A stretch of 61,257 nucleotides of DNA from Burkholderiales bacterium (GTDB lineage Bacteria > Pseudomonadota > Gammaproteobacteria > Burkholderiales > Burkholderiaceae): the NCBI GenBank assembly GCA_026225235.1, contig JAMFSK010000122.1, positions 1 to 61,257 of the forward strand, written 5' to 3'. This document shows, in pieces, positions 45,215 to 53,643 of this stretch. The translations under genes and the position numbers were made by a program. Below the pieces are notes generated by a model. It ran no database searches. It was not told where the DNA came from and saw only the letters and a list, made by a program, of their open reading frames with translations. The stretch's first letter is position 1. Every line of letters begins with the position of its first letter.

Positions 45215-46887
45215 GCAGTCTCCGCTACAGGCTCCGGCAATTCACCCACGGGTTTCATCAGCGAAGCCGCGAGCAGCGCCTGTGTGTAAGGTTGTGTCGG
45301 ATGGTTGAGGATATCGAGCGCATCGCCGGCTTCGACGATACGGCCCGACTTCATCACGATGATCCGGTGTGCCATTGCGCGCATCACTGCGAGATCGTGA
45401 GTGATGAACAGATAGCTCAGGTTGTACTTCTTCTGCAGCTTGGTCAGCAGCGTCAGGACCTGCTGCTGGATCGACACGTCGAGCGCACTGGTCGGTTCGT
45501 CGAGCACCATGAACTCAGGTTCGACGGCGAGCGCACGCGCAATCGCGATACGCTGACGTTGTCCGCCCGAGAACTCGTGGGCGTAACGCGCCATGGCATC
45601 GACCGGCATGCCGACTTCTTCGAGCAGAGAGGCAATGCGTTGCCGACGCTCGGCGGCCGTCATGTCGGGCCGGTGTACCACCAGACCTTCGCCGACGATC
45701 TGCTCGATGGTCATGCGCGGCGACAGCGAGCCGAACGGATCCTGAAACACGACCTGCATCTGCGAATAGAGCGCCTTGCGCGAGACCGACCCGCGCAGGG
45801 AGGACATCGGCTGACCGTCGATGTGGACGGTCCCTTCGGCCGCACGCTGCAGGCCCAGCACGACAGAGGCGAGCGTTGACTTGCCCGAGCCCGACTCGCC
45901 AACGACGCCAAGCGTTTCGCCGCGACGCAGGGTCAGGCTGACGTCTTCGAGCGCACGGAACTTGTCGCTATGAAACAGCGAGCGCAGGCCCTTGGCCGAG
46001 ACGCGATAGTCGACCGAGAGCTTGTCGATCTCGAGCAGCCGGCGCGAATGCGGCGGAACCGGGTCGACGTAACGCTTGGGCTCGCTGTCGAGCAGGCGTT
46101 TGGTGTAAGCATGCTGGGGCGAGTTGAACAGCGCCTCAGTGGTGTTCGTCTCGACCAGCACGCCCTTTTCCATCACGGCGACGCGTTGCGCGAAACGGCG
46201 CACGAGGTTCAGGTCGTGCGTGATCAGCAACACGGCCATGCCGCGTTCGGCGGCTTCCTGTTCCTGCAGGCCGATCAGCAGATCGACGATCTGCTGGCGC
46301 ACGGTGACGTCGAGTGCCGTGGTCGGCTCGTCGGCGAGCAGCAGGCGAGGGCGGCAGGCGAGCGCCATCGCGATCATCGCGCGCTGACGTTGACCGCCGG
46401 AGAGCTGGTGCGGGAAGCTGTCGATGCGACGCTCGGGCTCGGGAATGCCGGTCCGGCGCAGCAATTCGATGCCGCGCGCGCGCGCCGCGTTGGGCCGCAG
46501 GCCTTCGTGCAACAGCAGGCTCTCGGCGATCTGCTTGCCGATCGTAAAGAGCGGGTTCAGGGCCGTCATCGGCTCCTGGAACACCATCGCCATATGACCG
46601 CCGCGCAGACCGCGCATTTCCTGTTCAGTCTTCTTGAGCAGGTCGTCGCCGTCGAGCAGGATCTTGCCGTCGAGAGTCGCGCCCTGCACCAGACGCAGGA
46701 TCGAGAGGGCGGTCACGCTCTTGCCCGAACCGGATTCGCCGACCAGCGCAACGCGTTCGCCGCGAGCGATCGAGAGGCTCAGATCGTGGACGGCGACCTT
46801 GTCGCCGAAGCGTACCGAGAAGTGTTCGAGCTCGAGCAAGGGGCGTTCGTTGGCGCCGCTGGCGGGGAGGGTGGGTATCGTGCTCAT
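45211..46887 (-). CDS. yejF: microcin C/oligopeptide ABC importer, double ATPase (YejF)
   Basis: 558 residues from the ATG at 46887; a longer frame to 47013 is rejected because it overlaps yejE out of phase. Two ABC cassettes each have Walker A GESGSGKS. Signatures are LSGGQRQRAMIAMAL and FSGGQRQRIAIARAL, with Walker B LLADEPTTALD and MVLDEPTSALD. It powers peptide uptake through YejB and YejE, and overlaps both neighbours by four bases. Confidence 0.93.
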   Translation of the reverse strand: MSTIPTLPASGANERPLLELEHFSVRFGDKVAVHDLSLSIARGERVALVGESGSGKSVTALSILRLVQGATLDGKILLDGDDLLKKTEQEMRGLRGGHMAMVFQEPMTALNPLFTIGKQIAESLLLHEGLRPNAARARGIELLRRTGIPEPERRIDSFPHQLSGGQRQRAMIAMALACRPRLLLADEPTTALDVTVRQQIVDLLIGLQEQEAAERGMAVLLITHDLNLVRRFAQRVAVMEKGVLVETNTTEALFNSPQHAYTKRLLDSEPKRYVDPVPPHSRRLLEIDKLSVDYRVSAKGLRSLFHSDKFRALEDVSLTLRRGETLGVVGESGSGKSTLASVVLGLQRAAEGTVHIDGQPMSSLRGSVSRKALYSQMQVVFQDPFGSLSPRMTIEQIVGEGLVVHRPDMTAAERRQRIASLLEEVGMPVDAMARYAHEFSGGQRQRIAIARALAVEPEFMVLDEPTSALDVSIQQQVLTLLTKLQKKYNLSYLFITHDLAVMRAMAHRIIVMKSGRIVEAGDALDILNHPTQPYTQALLAASLMKPVGELPEPVAETA

Positions 46888-47999
46888 GACTTGGATTCCG
46901 TCGCCGAACCGCGTGCGCGCATATCGAGCGCATTGCGCAGGGCATCGCCCATGAAGGTCAGCAGCAGCATGGTGATCACCAGGACCGAGAAGGCCGAGAT
47001 CGAGATCCACCATGCATCGAGGTTGTTCTTGCCTTCCTGCAGCAACTCACCGAGGCTCGGCGTGGGGGGCGGCACACCGAGGCCAAGGAAGTCGAGGCTG
47101 GTCAGCGACAGGATCGACGCGCTCATGCGAAACGGCAACAGCGTGATGACGGGCGTCAGACTGTTGGGCAGCACATGGCGCCAGATGATCTGCCAGTTGC
47201 TCAGGCCCATCGTGCGGGCGGCCTTGACATAGTCGAGCGAGCGGTTGCGCAGGAATTCGGCACGCACATAGTCCGACACGGTCAGCCAGCCGAACATCGA
47301 CAGCAGGATGAACAGCAGCGTGAGCGAGGGTTCGAAGATCGAGGCGAAGATGATCAGCAGGTAAAGATCCGGCATCGAACTCCAGACCTCGATCAGCCGC
47401 TGGCCAAGCAAGTCAGTGCGGCCGCCATAGAAGCCCTGTACGGCCCCAATGAGCGTGCCGAACACGACCCCTACGACCGTCAGCGCGAGCGCCATCAGCA
47501 CCGACAGCCGGAAGCCGTAGAGCATGCGCGAGAGCACGTCGCGGCCGAACTGGTCGGTGCCGAGCCAGTTGCTCGCCGTCGGCGGAGCAGGGTAGGGCTT
47601 GGCCGCGAAGTAGTCGACCGTGTCGTAGCGATAGTGGTTCGGCGGATAGATCGCGAAGTTACTACCCGACTCGATCCGTGAACGGATGTACGGGTCGAGG
47701 TAGTTTGTCTTCGCGGGGAAGTCGCCGCCGAAGGTCAGTTCCGAATAATTGTTGAAGATCGGAAAGTAATAGTGGTCCTGGTAGCGCACGATCAGCGGCC
47801 GGTCGTTCGCGAGGACTTCCGCGAACAGGCTCACCACGAACAGCGTGACGAAGATCACCATGCTCCAGTAGCCGAGCCGCTGCTGCTTGAAGCGTTGCCA
47901 GATCCGCCGCCCCGGAGACACCGAAGCGGCAGGAGTACCACCGGCCGCCGGACTAGCGGTCCAGGCTGTTGAATTGGATGCGGGGGTCGACGAGGACAT
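46884..47999 (-). CDS. yejE: peptide ABC transporter permease (YejE)
   Basis: 371 residues from the ATG at 47999 (MSSSTPASN). A TTG at 48014 would add five residues. The long periplasmic insert after TM1 (residues about 60-150), then the BPD permease domain with the EAA-loop region EFLRNRSLDYVKAARTMGLSNWQIIWRHVLPN. It overlaps the yejB end by about 47 bases and yejF by four. Confidence 0.92.
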   Translation of the reverse strand: MSSSTPASNSTAWTASPAAGGTPAASVSPGRRIWQRFKQQRLGYWSMVIFVTLFVVSLFAEVLANDRPLIVRYQDHYYFPIFNNYSELTFGGDFPAKTNYLDPYIRSRIESGSNFAIYPPNHYRYDTVDYFAAKPYPAPPTASNWLGTDQFGRDVLSRMLYGFRLSVLMALALTVVGVVFGTLIGAVQGFYGGRTDLLGQRLIEVWSSMPDLYLLIIFASIFEPSLTLLFILLSMFGWLTVSDYVRAEFLRNRSLDYVKAARTMGLSNWQIIWRHVLPNSLTPVITLLPFRMSASILSLTSLDFLGLGVPPPTPSLGELLQEGKNNLDAWWISISAFSVLVITMLLLTFMGDALRNALDMRARGSATESKS

Positions 48000-49008
48000 A
48001 GCAGACGTCAGCAATGAGTTTGGTCACGAGACCAATCAGGGTGAACAGATAAAGCGAACCGAGCACGACGGGATAGTCGCGGCGAATCACCGAGTCATAA
48101 GAGAGCAGCCCCATCCCGTCGAGCGAGAAGAGCGTTTCGATCAGCAGGCTGCCGTTCAGGAAGGCACCGATAAAGGCCGTGGGCAGGCCAGTCAGCAAGG
48201 GGATCGTCGCGTTGCGGAACACATGCTTCCAGAGCACGTCCCGTTCGGGCGCGCCCTTCGCACGCGCGGTCAGCACATATTGACGGCCGATTTCCTCGAG
48301 GAAGGTGTTCTTGGTCAGGATTGTGATAATCGCGAAATTGCCGACCACCGAGGCCGTCACCGGCAACACGATGTGCCAGAGGTAGTCGAGCACCTTGCCG
48401 ATGACCGTGAGATCGTCGAAGTTGTCCGAGGTTAGGCCGCGCATCGGGAACACCTGCCAGAATGTACCGCCGCCGAACAACATGAGCAGCAGCACGCCGA
48501 GCACGAAGCCCGGGATCGCATAGCCGGCGAGTACGAGCACGCTGGTGACGGTGTCGAAGCGAGACCCGGCCCGCACGGCCTTGGCGATGCCCAGGGGTAC
48601 CGAGATAACGTAGGTCAGCACGAGCGTCCACAAGCCGAGAGTGATCGACACGGGCAACTTGGAGACGATCACTGACCAGACGGAAGCGTGCTGGTAATAC
48701 GAGTTGCCGAGGTTGAAGGTCGCGTAGTCCTTCAACATCATTACGTAGCGCGTGAGCGGCGGTTTGTCGAAGCCGAATTGCTTCTTGATTTCCTCCACCT
48801 GCTTCGGGTCGAGACCCTGGCTCGCATGGTAGCCGCCACCGCCCGAGGTGCCGCCTTCGCCACCGCGTGTGCTGCCGTGCTTGAGCTGGGTCATCATCTG
48901 TTCGACCGGTCCGCCCGGCACGAACTGCGTGACCGCGAAGGTCAGGGTGACAACGCCGATCAGCGTCGGGATCATCAGGAGAAGTCGTCTGAAAATATAC
49001 GCAAACAT
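47953..49008 (-). CDS. yejB: peptide ABC transporter permease (YejB)
   Basis: 351 residues from the ATG at 49008 (MFAYIFRRLLLMIPTLIGVVTLTFAVTQFVPGGP), the standard N-terminus of DppB/YejB permeases. A Gly/Ser-rich segment at about residues 50-65 (GGEGGTSGGGGYH) is typical of YejB. BPD helices follow, with the EAA-type loop GRQYVLTARAKGAPERDVLWKHVFRN. It starts eight bases after the yejA stop. Confidence 0.92.
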   Translation of the reverse strand: MFAYIFRRLLLMIPTLIGVVTLTFAVTQFVPGGPVEQMMTQLKHGSTRGGEGGTSGGGGYHASQGLDPKQVEEIKKQFGFDKPPLTRYVMMLKDYATFNLGNSYYQHASVWSVIVSKLPVSITLGLWTLVLTYVISVPLGIAKAVRAGSRFDTVTSVLVLAGYAIPGFVLGVLLLMLFGGGTFWQVFPMRGLTSDNFDDLTVIGKVLDYLWHIVLPVTASVVGNFAIITILTKNTFLEEIGRQYVLTARAKGAPERDVLWKHVFRNATIPLLTGLPTAFIGAFLNGSLLIETLFSLDGMGLLSYDSVIRRDYPVVLGSLYLFTLIGLVTKLIADVCYVLVDPRIQFNSLDR

Positions 49009-49016
49009 GGGGTGCC

Positions 49017-50969
49017 TCAGTGAGCCGACGCAGACGTGATGTCCTGCGGCTTGCCATACCAATACTGAATGATCCAGTCCTCTGCCTGGTACGCGGCGCT
49101 CGGGATCACGCTCGGAAAGCCGATCGTGTTCTTGTAGGCGATGCGTGAATTCGGCTCGTGGTACTGCGGAATCACGTAAAACTCGTTGATCAGCACGCGA
49201 TCGAGCGCGTGCGCGGCAGTCTCGAGCTCGGCGAGCGTGTCGGCGCCCAGAACCTTCTGGATCAGCGAATCGACGACCTTGGATTGCACGCCCACGTAGT
49301 TTTCCGAACCGGTCTGCTTGGCCGCGGCGCTACCGAAGCGATGCTGCAGTTCGATCCCGGGGATCGAGGCATTCGCGTAGATGTACGTCGTCATGTCGAA
49401 CTGGAAATTGTCGAGACGCTTCTGATAAAGCGCGCTGTCGATTTCACGCATGTTCGCCTGCACGCCGAGGATTTGCAGATTGCGGATGAACGGCATGATC
49501 ACGCGATCCATGCCCGGTTCGTCGTCGAGGATTTCGAACGAGAAGGGCGTCCCCGCGGCGTTACGCAAGGCGCCGTCGCGATAGGTCCAGCCGGCCTGTG
49601 CCATCAGGTCGCGAGCGATGCGCAGGTTGTCTCGCAGCGTATGGGGCTCAATCGTGTCGGCCTGCTTGATCATCGGGCCAAACACGCTGGCAGGCAGGCT
49701 CGAGCGATAGGGCTCCAGCAGGGCGAGTTCTTGCTGACTTGGCATGCCGGTGGCGGAGAACGGGCTGTCCTGGAAGTAGCTCTCGAGCCGCACGTACTGG
49801 CCGTAGAACATCATCCGGTTCATCCAGTCGTAGTCGAATGCCATCGCGAGGGCCTGGCGCACGCGGATGTCCTGGAACTGCGGCCGCCGCAGGTTGTACA
49901 GGAAGCCCTGCATCTGGGCGCCGTTGTCGGGGAACTCGCCGCGCTTGAGCAGGCCATTCTTGAAGTTCTTGCCGACGTATTTGCGAGCCCACTGGGTCGA
50001 GCTGTATTCGACGCGCACATCCGTGTCGCCGGCCTTGAACGACTCGAGCATGGTGTACTGATCGAGATACAACTTGAACACGATCCGTTCAAAGTTGAAC
50101 ATGCCGCGATGCGAGGGCAGGTTGGCGGCCCAGTAGTTCGGATTGCGGCGATACGAGACCGTGTGGTCGTTCTTGCGTTGATCGAGCAAGTAGGCGCCGC
50201 TCGCGATCGGCGGCTCGATGGCGATCTGGTCGAACGGCGGCCGCGTGCCATCGGCACGCATGCCCCACTTTGGCGAGAAAATCGGCAGGTCGCCGGCGAT
50301 CAGCGGCGCATCGCGTTCGGCATTGCGGAACTCGAAGCGCACCGTTGAACGATCGACGACGACTGCGCGTTTGATCACCGCAAACTGGGTGTTGAAGAGC
50401 GGCGAGGCCTGCGGGCTGGTTAGCGTATCGAACGAATACTTGACGTCGGCCGCAGTGATGGGGTCGCCGTTCGAGAAGCGCGCCGCCGGATTGATGTGGA
50501 AAGTGGCCGAGCTGAGGTCGGGCGCCACTTCGACGTCGTCGGCGATCAGGGCGTATTCCGACGCCTGCTCATCCCAGCTGCGCTGCATGAGCGTGTCGAA
50601 CATCAGGTTCTGGATGTCCGGCGCCGGGGAGCCGCGCACAAGGAAGGGATTGAGCGAGTCGTAGCTCTGCGCTTCGTTGTAGTTCTGAAAATTCAACACG
50701 CCGCTGCGAGGCGCATTGACGTCCGCATAGTCGAAGTGCGTGAAGTTGGGCGGGTACTTGGGTTCGTCGTATTGAGCGATCGCCGACTTGGCGAGGGCGG
50801 GCAGGGCGCTGAGCCCGCCCAGGGCGGCGAACATGGCCGCGAGCGCCGGCACGAGCCAGCGCCGGGGGCGTTGAGGGGCGCGCACAGTATCGGCCTGGGC
50901 ATGAGCCTCAGCCGGGTGCGGCCGCGTCGCCCGAGCGATACGCGGGAACTGCAACTTCACGAGTTTCAT
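49017..50969 (-). CDS. yejA: extracellular peptide-binding protein (YejA)
   Basis: 650 residues, SBP family 5. A long basic N-terminus (about 1-36) precedes the hydrophobic signal (about 38-60, ending LPALAKS). The mature part has GVLNFQNYNEAQSYDSLNPFL, PAARFSNGDPITAADVKYSF and LYQKRLDNFQFDM. It delivers peptides to YejBEF in the periplasm. The extended signal region is unusual; an internal start (for example at codon 46) cannot be excluded. First gene of the run yejABEF-tldDE. Confidence 0.92.
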   Translation of the reverse strand: MKLVKLQFPRIARATRPHPAEAHAQADTVRAPQRPRRWLVPALAAMFAALGGLSALPALAKSAIAQYDEPKYPPNFTHFDYADVNAPRSGVLNFQNYNEAQSYDSLNPFLVRGSPAPDIQNLMFDTLMQRSWDEQASEYALIADDVEVAPDLSSATFHINPAARFSNGDPITAADVKYSFDTLTSPQASPLFNTQFAVIKRAVVVDRSTVRFEFRNAERDAPLIAGDLPIFSPKWGMRADGTRPPFDQIAIEPPIASGAYLLDQRKNDHTVSYRRNPNYWAANLPSHRGMFNFERIVFKLYLDQYTMLESFKAGDTDVRVEYSSTQWARKYVGKNFKNGLLKRGEFPDNGAQMQGFLYNLRRPQFQDIRVRQALAMAFDYDWMNRMMFYGQYVRLESYFQDSPFSATGMPSQQELALLEPYRSSLPASVFGPMIKQADTIEPHTLRDNLRIARDLMAQAGWTYRDGALRNAAGTPFSFEILDDEPGMDRVIMPFIRNLQILGVQANMREIDSALYQKRLDNFQFDMTTYIYANASIPGIELQHRFGSAAAKQTGSENYVGVQSKVVDSLIQKVLGADTLAELETAAHALDRVLINEFYVIPQYHEPNSRIAYKNTIGFPSVIPSAAYQAEDWIIQYWYGKPQDITSASAH

Positions 50970-51089
50970 GATTCGAATGCGTGAAAACGCTTGTCAGCGG
51001 GTAGCTGCCAAGCCGTTCGGTTTGGCGCGAAGGCAGCGTTTAGCCGCCACCCGTGCCGGATGGGTCATGGAGCGCGCGCAGCAGCGAAC

Positions 51090-51133
51090 ACGATGGCCCT
51101 GAATCACGCCAAAGCGTCATCCAGGGCCATCGT
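51090..51133 (-). terminator. large stem-loop between tonB and yejA
   Basis: ACGATGGCCCTG (51090-51101) pairs perfectly with CAGGGCCATCGT (51122-51133) around 20 bases. It lies downstream of tonB and upstream of yejA on the minus strand. No T-tract; possible transcript end or attenuator for yejA. Confidence 0.4.
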
Positions 51134-51172
51134 CCAGCACGTCATGCGGCAACGCCGGCGTCAGTTTCAGCA

Positions 51173-51194
51173 CCTGCCCCGCGAACGGGGCAGG
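51173..51194 (-). terminator. stem-loop with CGAA tetraloop after tonB
   Basis: CCTGCCCCG and CGGGGCAGG form a perfect 9-pair GC stem around CGAA, about 20 bases after the tonB stop. A likely 3'-end structure of the exbB-exbD-tonB transcript. Confidence 0.5.
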
Positions 51195-51214
51195 GAGCGG
51201 ACTTGCCAGAATGC

Positions 51215-51970
51215 TTACTGGTCGTCGTCGCTGCTCGGGGCCGTCTTGAACGAAAAGTCCACTTCGCCGACGTACGGCTCCGCGTTCGCTTCGCACTTGT
51301 AGGCCTTGCCTGCCGCGATCACGGCTTCATTGAACACCGAGGTCGGCGGGGTCACACGCACGATCTTCACATCACCGACGCTGCCGTCAGGATTGATCGA
51401 CAAGTGCGCGATCACGTCTGCCGAGATGCCGTCCGTCAACGCCTTGCGCGGAATCGCCGGCTGCACCGGGGTGCAGTGGCCACGTCCGTCGACCACGCCA
51501 TGCAGCGGGGCCGGTGCGGGCGGTGCGCCCGTCGCGGCGGTAGCCGGGCCGGTTGCCGTCGAAGGAGCCGTCGCGATCGCCGGCGCATCGGCCGACGGAT
51601 TGGCGGCTGCCGGAATCACAGCTTCCTTCGGGGCCGCCGCCGGCTTGGCAGGAGGCGGCTTGTCCGTCGGTGGCTTCGGCTTGGGCGGCGTCGTGTCGAT
51701 CGGCTTGGGCGGTGCCGGCGGCTCGATCTTCTTGACGGGCGGGGGAGGCGGCGGCGGAATCTCCACGCGCATCTCCTTCCGGGCCGGGGGCGGCTCGGTG
51801 TGGAAGCTCATGCGCGAGAGGCCGACGACGAGGAGAAGTTCGACCAGCAGTGCAGCGCCAATGGCGATCTTCATCGACATCCGGCCCTGCTTCACCGGAT
51901 GGTGCGAAGCCCAGAGGGCCCCTTGCAGACGCTGTTGCGGATCTTTCATGTCGAGGGCCGGGCTGCTCAT
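51215..51970 (-). CDS. tonB: TonB energy-transducing protein
   Basis: 251 residues. One membrane anchor (about 33-54) follows a short cytoplasmic N-terminus that contains SHH. A proline-rich periplasmic spacer comes next (about 58-115, PPPPPPPVKKIEPPAPPKP type), then the TonB C-terminal domain (about 155-240; YVGEVDFSF near the end). It spans the periplasm and energises outer-membrane receptors. It overlaps the exbD stop by four bases and shares a promoter with exbB and exbD. Confidence 0.93.
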   Translation of the reverse strand: MSSPALDMKDPQQRLQGALWASHHPVKQGRMSMKIAIGAALLVELLLVVGLSRMSFHTEPPPARKEMRVEIPPPPPPPVKKIEPPAPPKPIDTTPPKPKPPTDKPPPAKPAAAPKEAVIPAAANPSADAPAIATAPSTATGPATAATGAPPAPAPLHGVVDGRGHCTPVQPAIPRKALTDGISADVIAHLSINPDGSVGDVKIVRVTPPTSVFNEAVIAAGKAYKCEANAEPYVGEVDFSFKTAPSSDDDQ

Positions 51971-52386
51971 GTCGTCGGATTCGTTACGAGTGCGACGGAG
52001 CTGATGCCGGCCTGGCGAACCAGGTCCATCACCTTGACGATGTTCTTGTAGCTGGTGCCTTCATCACCGGCAATCGCTACATCGACCTTGTCGTTGGCGC
52101 CGACCAGACCTTTCAGGGCGGTCGACAGATCAGCTTCGCTGACTTGTTTGGCGTCCATGTACAGCAGGTTGTCCTTGGTGACGCCGATCGAGACCTTGAT
52201 GGTCTTTTGCAGTTGTTCCGCGGTACTGGACTGGGGCAAGTCCAGCTTGATGCCCGCGCCCTGGATCATCTTGAGGGTGGCGAGCATAAAGAACACGAGC
52301 AGGAACATCATGATGTCGATCATCGGGATGATCTCGATCCGTGCCTTCTCCTCGTTGCCCAGATAATGGCTGCGATGATTTCGCAT
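51967..52386 (-). CDS. exbD: ExbD, proton-motive energising subunit
   Basis: 139 residues with one membrane helix (about 15-38) that contains the essential Asp in IEIIPMIDIMMFLLVFFM. A small periplasmic domain follows. It forms the ExbB5-ExbD2 motor with the upstream gene. It starts 29 bases after the exbB stop. Confidence 0.95.
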   Translation of the reverse strand: MRNHRSHYLGNEEKARIEIIPMIDIMMFLLVFFMLATLKMIQGAGIKLDLPQSSTAEQLQKTIKVSIGVTKDNLLYMDAKQVSEADLSTALKGLVGANDKVDVAIAGDEGTSYKNIVKVMDLVRQAGISSVALVTNPTT

Positions 52387-52415
52387 GGTCTTTCTCCTTC
52401 AAATGACGCGAGGCG

Positions 52416-53027
52416 TCAGGCAGCGAATCGCGACACGAGCAGCGACTTGATCAGGTCGAACTGATTGACCGTCATGCGGATGCGCTTGTTGAAGTAATTC
52501 AGAAAGATCACGCAGATGATGGCGATGGTCAGGCCGCAAGCCGTTGCGGTCAGTGCATGTCCGATACCGCCGGTGACGCCATTCGGGTTGGACGTGCCGC
52601 TTGCGCCAAGCACATTGAACGACTCGACCATCCCGATGATGGTGCCGAGCAGTCCCAGCAGCGGGCCGAGCGTCACTGCAGTGTCGAGCACCCACAGGTT
52701 ACGGTCGAGGCGCGGCATCTGGAACATGATGGTTTCTTCGATCTCGCGTTCGACCACGGCTTCTTCCTTGCCGCGAACCGAGATAGCCGTCTTGACGAGC
52801 TCCGACTGAACCGTCGACTTATAGTGATCAACGACTTTGCTGGCCTGATCGAGGTCCGAGGCGTTGAGCAACTTCAAATCGTGTTCAAGCGTATCGCCAG
52901 CGCGCACGGCGCTGCGGAAAAATACCAGGCGTTCGATGATGATCGCGATGCCCAGCAAAAAGATGAAAGCCAGCAAGGGGATCAGGCCCATCGACTGGAT
53001 CGATTGATTGATGATGGTGTTCAGCAC
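52416..53027 (-). CDS. exbB: ExbB, proton-channel subunit (MotA/TolQ/ExbB family)
   Basis: 203 residues from a GTG at 53027 (VLNTIINQSIQSMGLIPLLAF), chosen because GGAG stands six bases upstream; the frame extends to 53093 but gives a poor extension. Three membrane helices (about 12-30, 110-135 and 150-180), with TAVTLGPLLGLLGTIIGMV and ALTATACGLTIAIICVIFLNYF typical. Transcribed from the sigma-54-type promoter at 53116-53132. Confidence 0.93.
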   Translation of the reverse strand: MLNTIINQSIQSMGLIPLLAFIFLLGIAIIIERLVFFRSAVRAGDTLEHDLKLLNASDLDQASKVVDHYKSTVQSELVKTAISVRGKEEAVVEREIEETIMFQMPRLDRNLWVLDTAVTLGPLLGLLGTIIGMVESFNVLGASGTSNPNGVTGGIGHALTATACGLTIAIICVIFLNYFNKRIRMTVNQFDLIKSLLVSRFAA

Positions 53028-53113
53028 TGCGGACTCCAGTTGTAACGCTACAAATAGACAGAAATATGGAAAGACTACCTTTTGAGCAGTCACCCAGAAA
53101 AACGAACTACAGT

Positions 53114-53132
53114 AAGCAAACCCTATGCCAAC
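53114..53132 (-). promoter_or_regulatory. sigma-54 (-24/-12) promoter of exbB-exbD-tonB
   Basis: On the minus strand TTGGCATAGGGTTTGCTT: the invariant GG (53128-53129) and GC (53116-53117) are separated by exactly 10 bases, close to the RpoN consensus TTGGCACG-N4-TTGCW. The expected start is about 53104, some 75 bases before the GTG of exbB. Confidence 0.8.
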
Positions 53133-53371
53133 TTGTGGGGTCGACGCAAGGCCCGATTTTTCATGGGGTGCTCATCCGCCCGAAGTTTTTTGCTCTCCGT
53201 TACGGTGCTTGGCCCATCGCGAAATAGTGCGGAATGTATCGTTCTAGTGCGCGGACAGTTACTTAACACACGAAAAGCTTGCTGTAAATCGGGTCGCCGC
53301 GCCATAAAAGCGGCATATAAAATACATTAATTAGAAAGTGGTATTGCTGAAGTGGAATTGAAAGCGCGGCG

Positions 53372-53402
53372 AAGGCATTCAGTTCAAACGGCTGAATGCC
53401 TT
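53372..53402. other. 11-base inverted repeat
   Basis: AAGGCATTCAG (53372-53382) and CTGAATGCCTT (53392-53402) with a 9-base spacer. It lies about 245 bases upstream of the exbB promoter, at a distance suited to an activator site; a transcript stem-loop is the alternative. Confidence 0.45.
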
Positions 53403-53584
53403 GATCGATAAGGATTTTTGCAGGAAGTTCTGAGCGGTGCTGGTGCGTCGGCCGCCCTGAATTGGTCATGTTTCAGGTTACGGTTTGCCTTCAAAAACTA
53501 GAGGAAGGCCACTGTTCTAGGAATTTTTTAATATTTTCCGGAACTTGCACCAAACCTTGTCTTTGCGTTGCAACAATCACCACG

Positions 53585-53605
53585 TTGGTGCTTTTGTTGC
53601 ACCAA
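53585..53605. other. TTGGTGC-N7-GCACCAA inverted repeat
   Basis: Perfect 7-base arms. A further GCACCAAA stands at 53548-53555, so the same word occurs three times in 60 bases. It resembles the half-site of NtrC operators (GCACCA/TGGTGC) but in the opposite inverted arrangement. Confidence 0.4.
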
Positions 53606-53615
53606 AATGTTATCC

Positions 53616-53643
53616 GTGAACAATCGAATAGTTCCCTGTTCAC
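53616..53643. other. GTGAACA-N14-TGTTCAC inverted repeat
   Basis: Perfect 7-base arms separated by 14 bases, about 500 bases from the exbB promoter and 870 from the receptor 1 promoter. A candidate protein-binding site. Confidence 0.4.

Noticed and set aside
53548..53605. NtrC operator
   Set aside because: The GCACCA and TGGTGC half-sites are present but arranged TGGTGC-N-GCACCA, the reverse of the NtrC dyad; noted only as inverted repeats.
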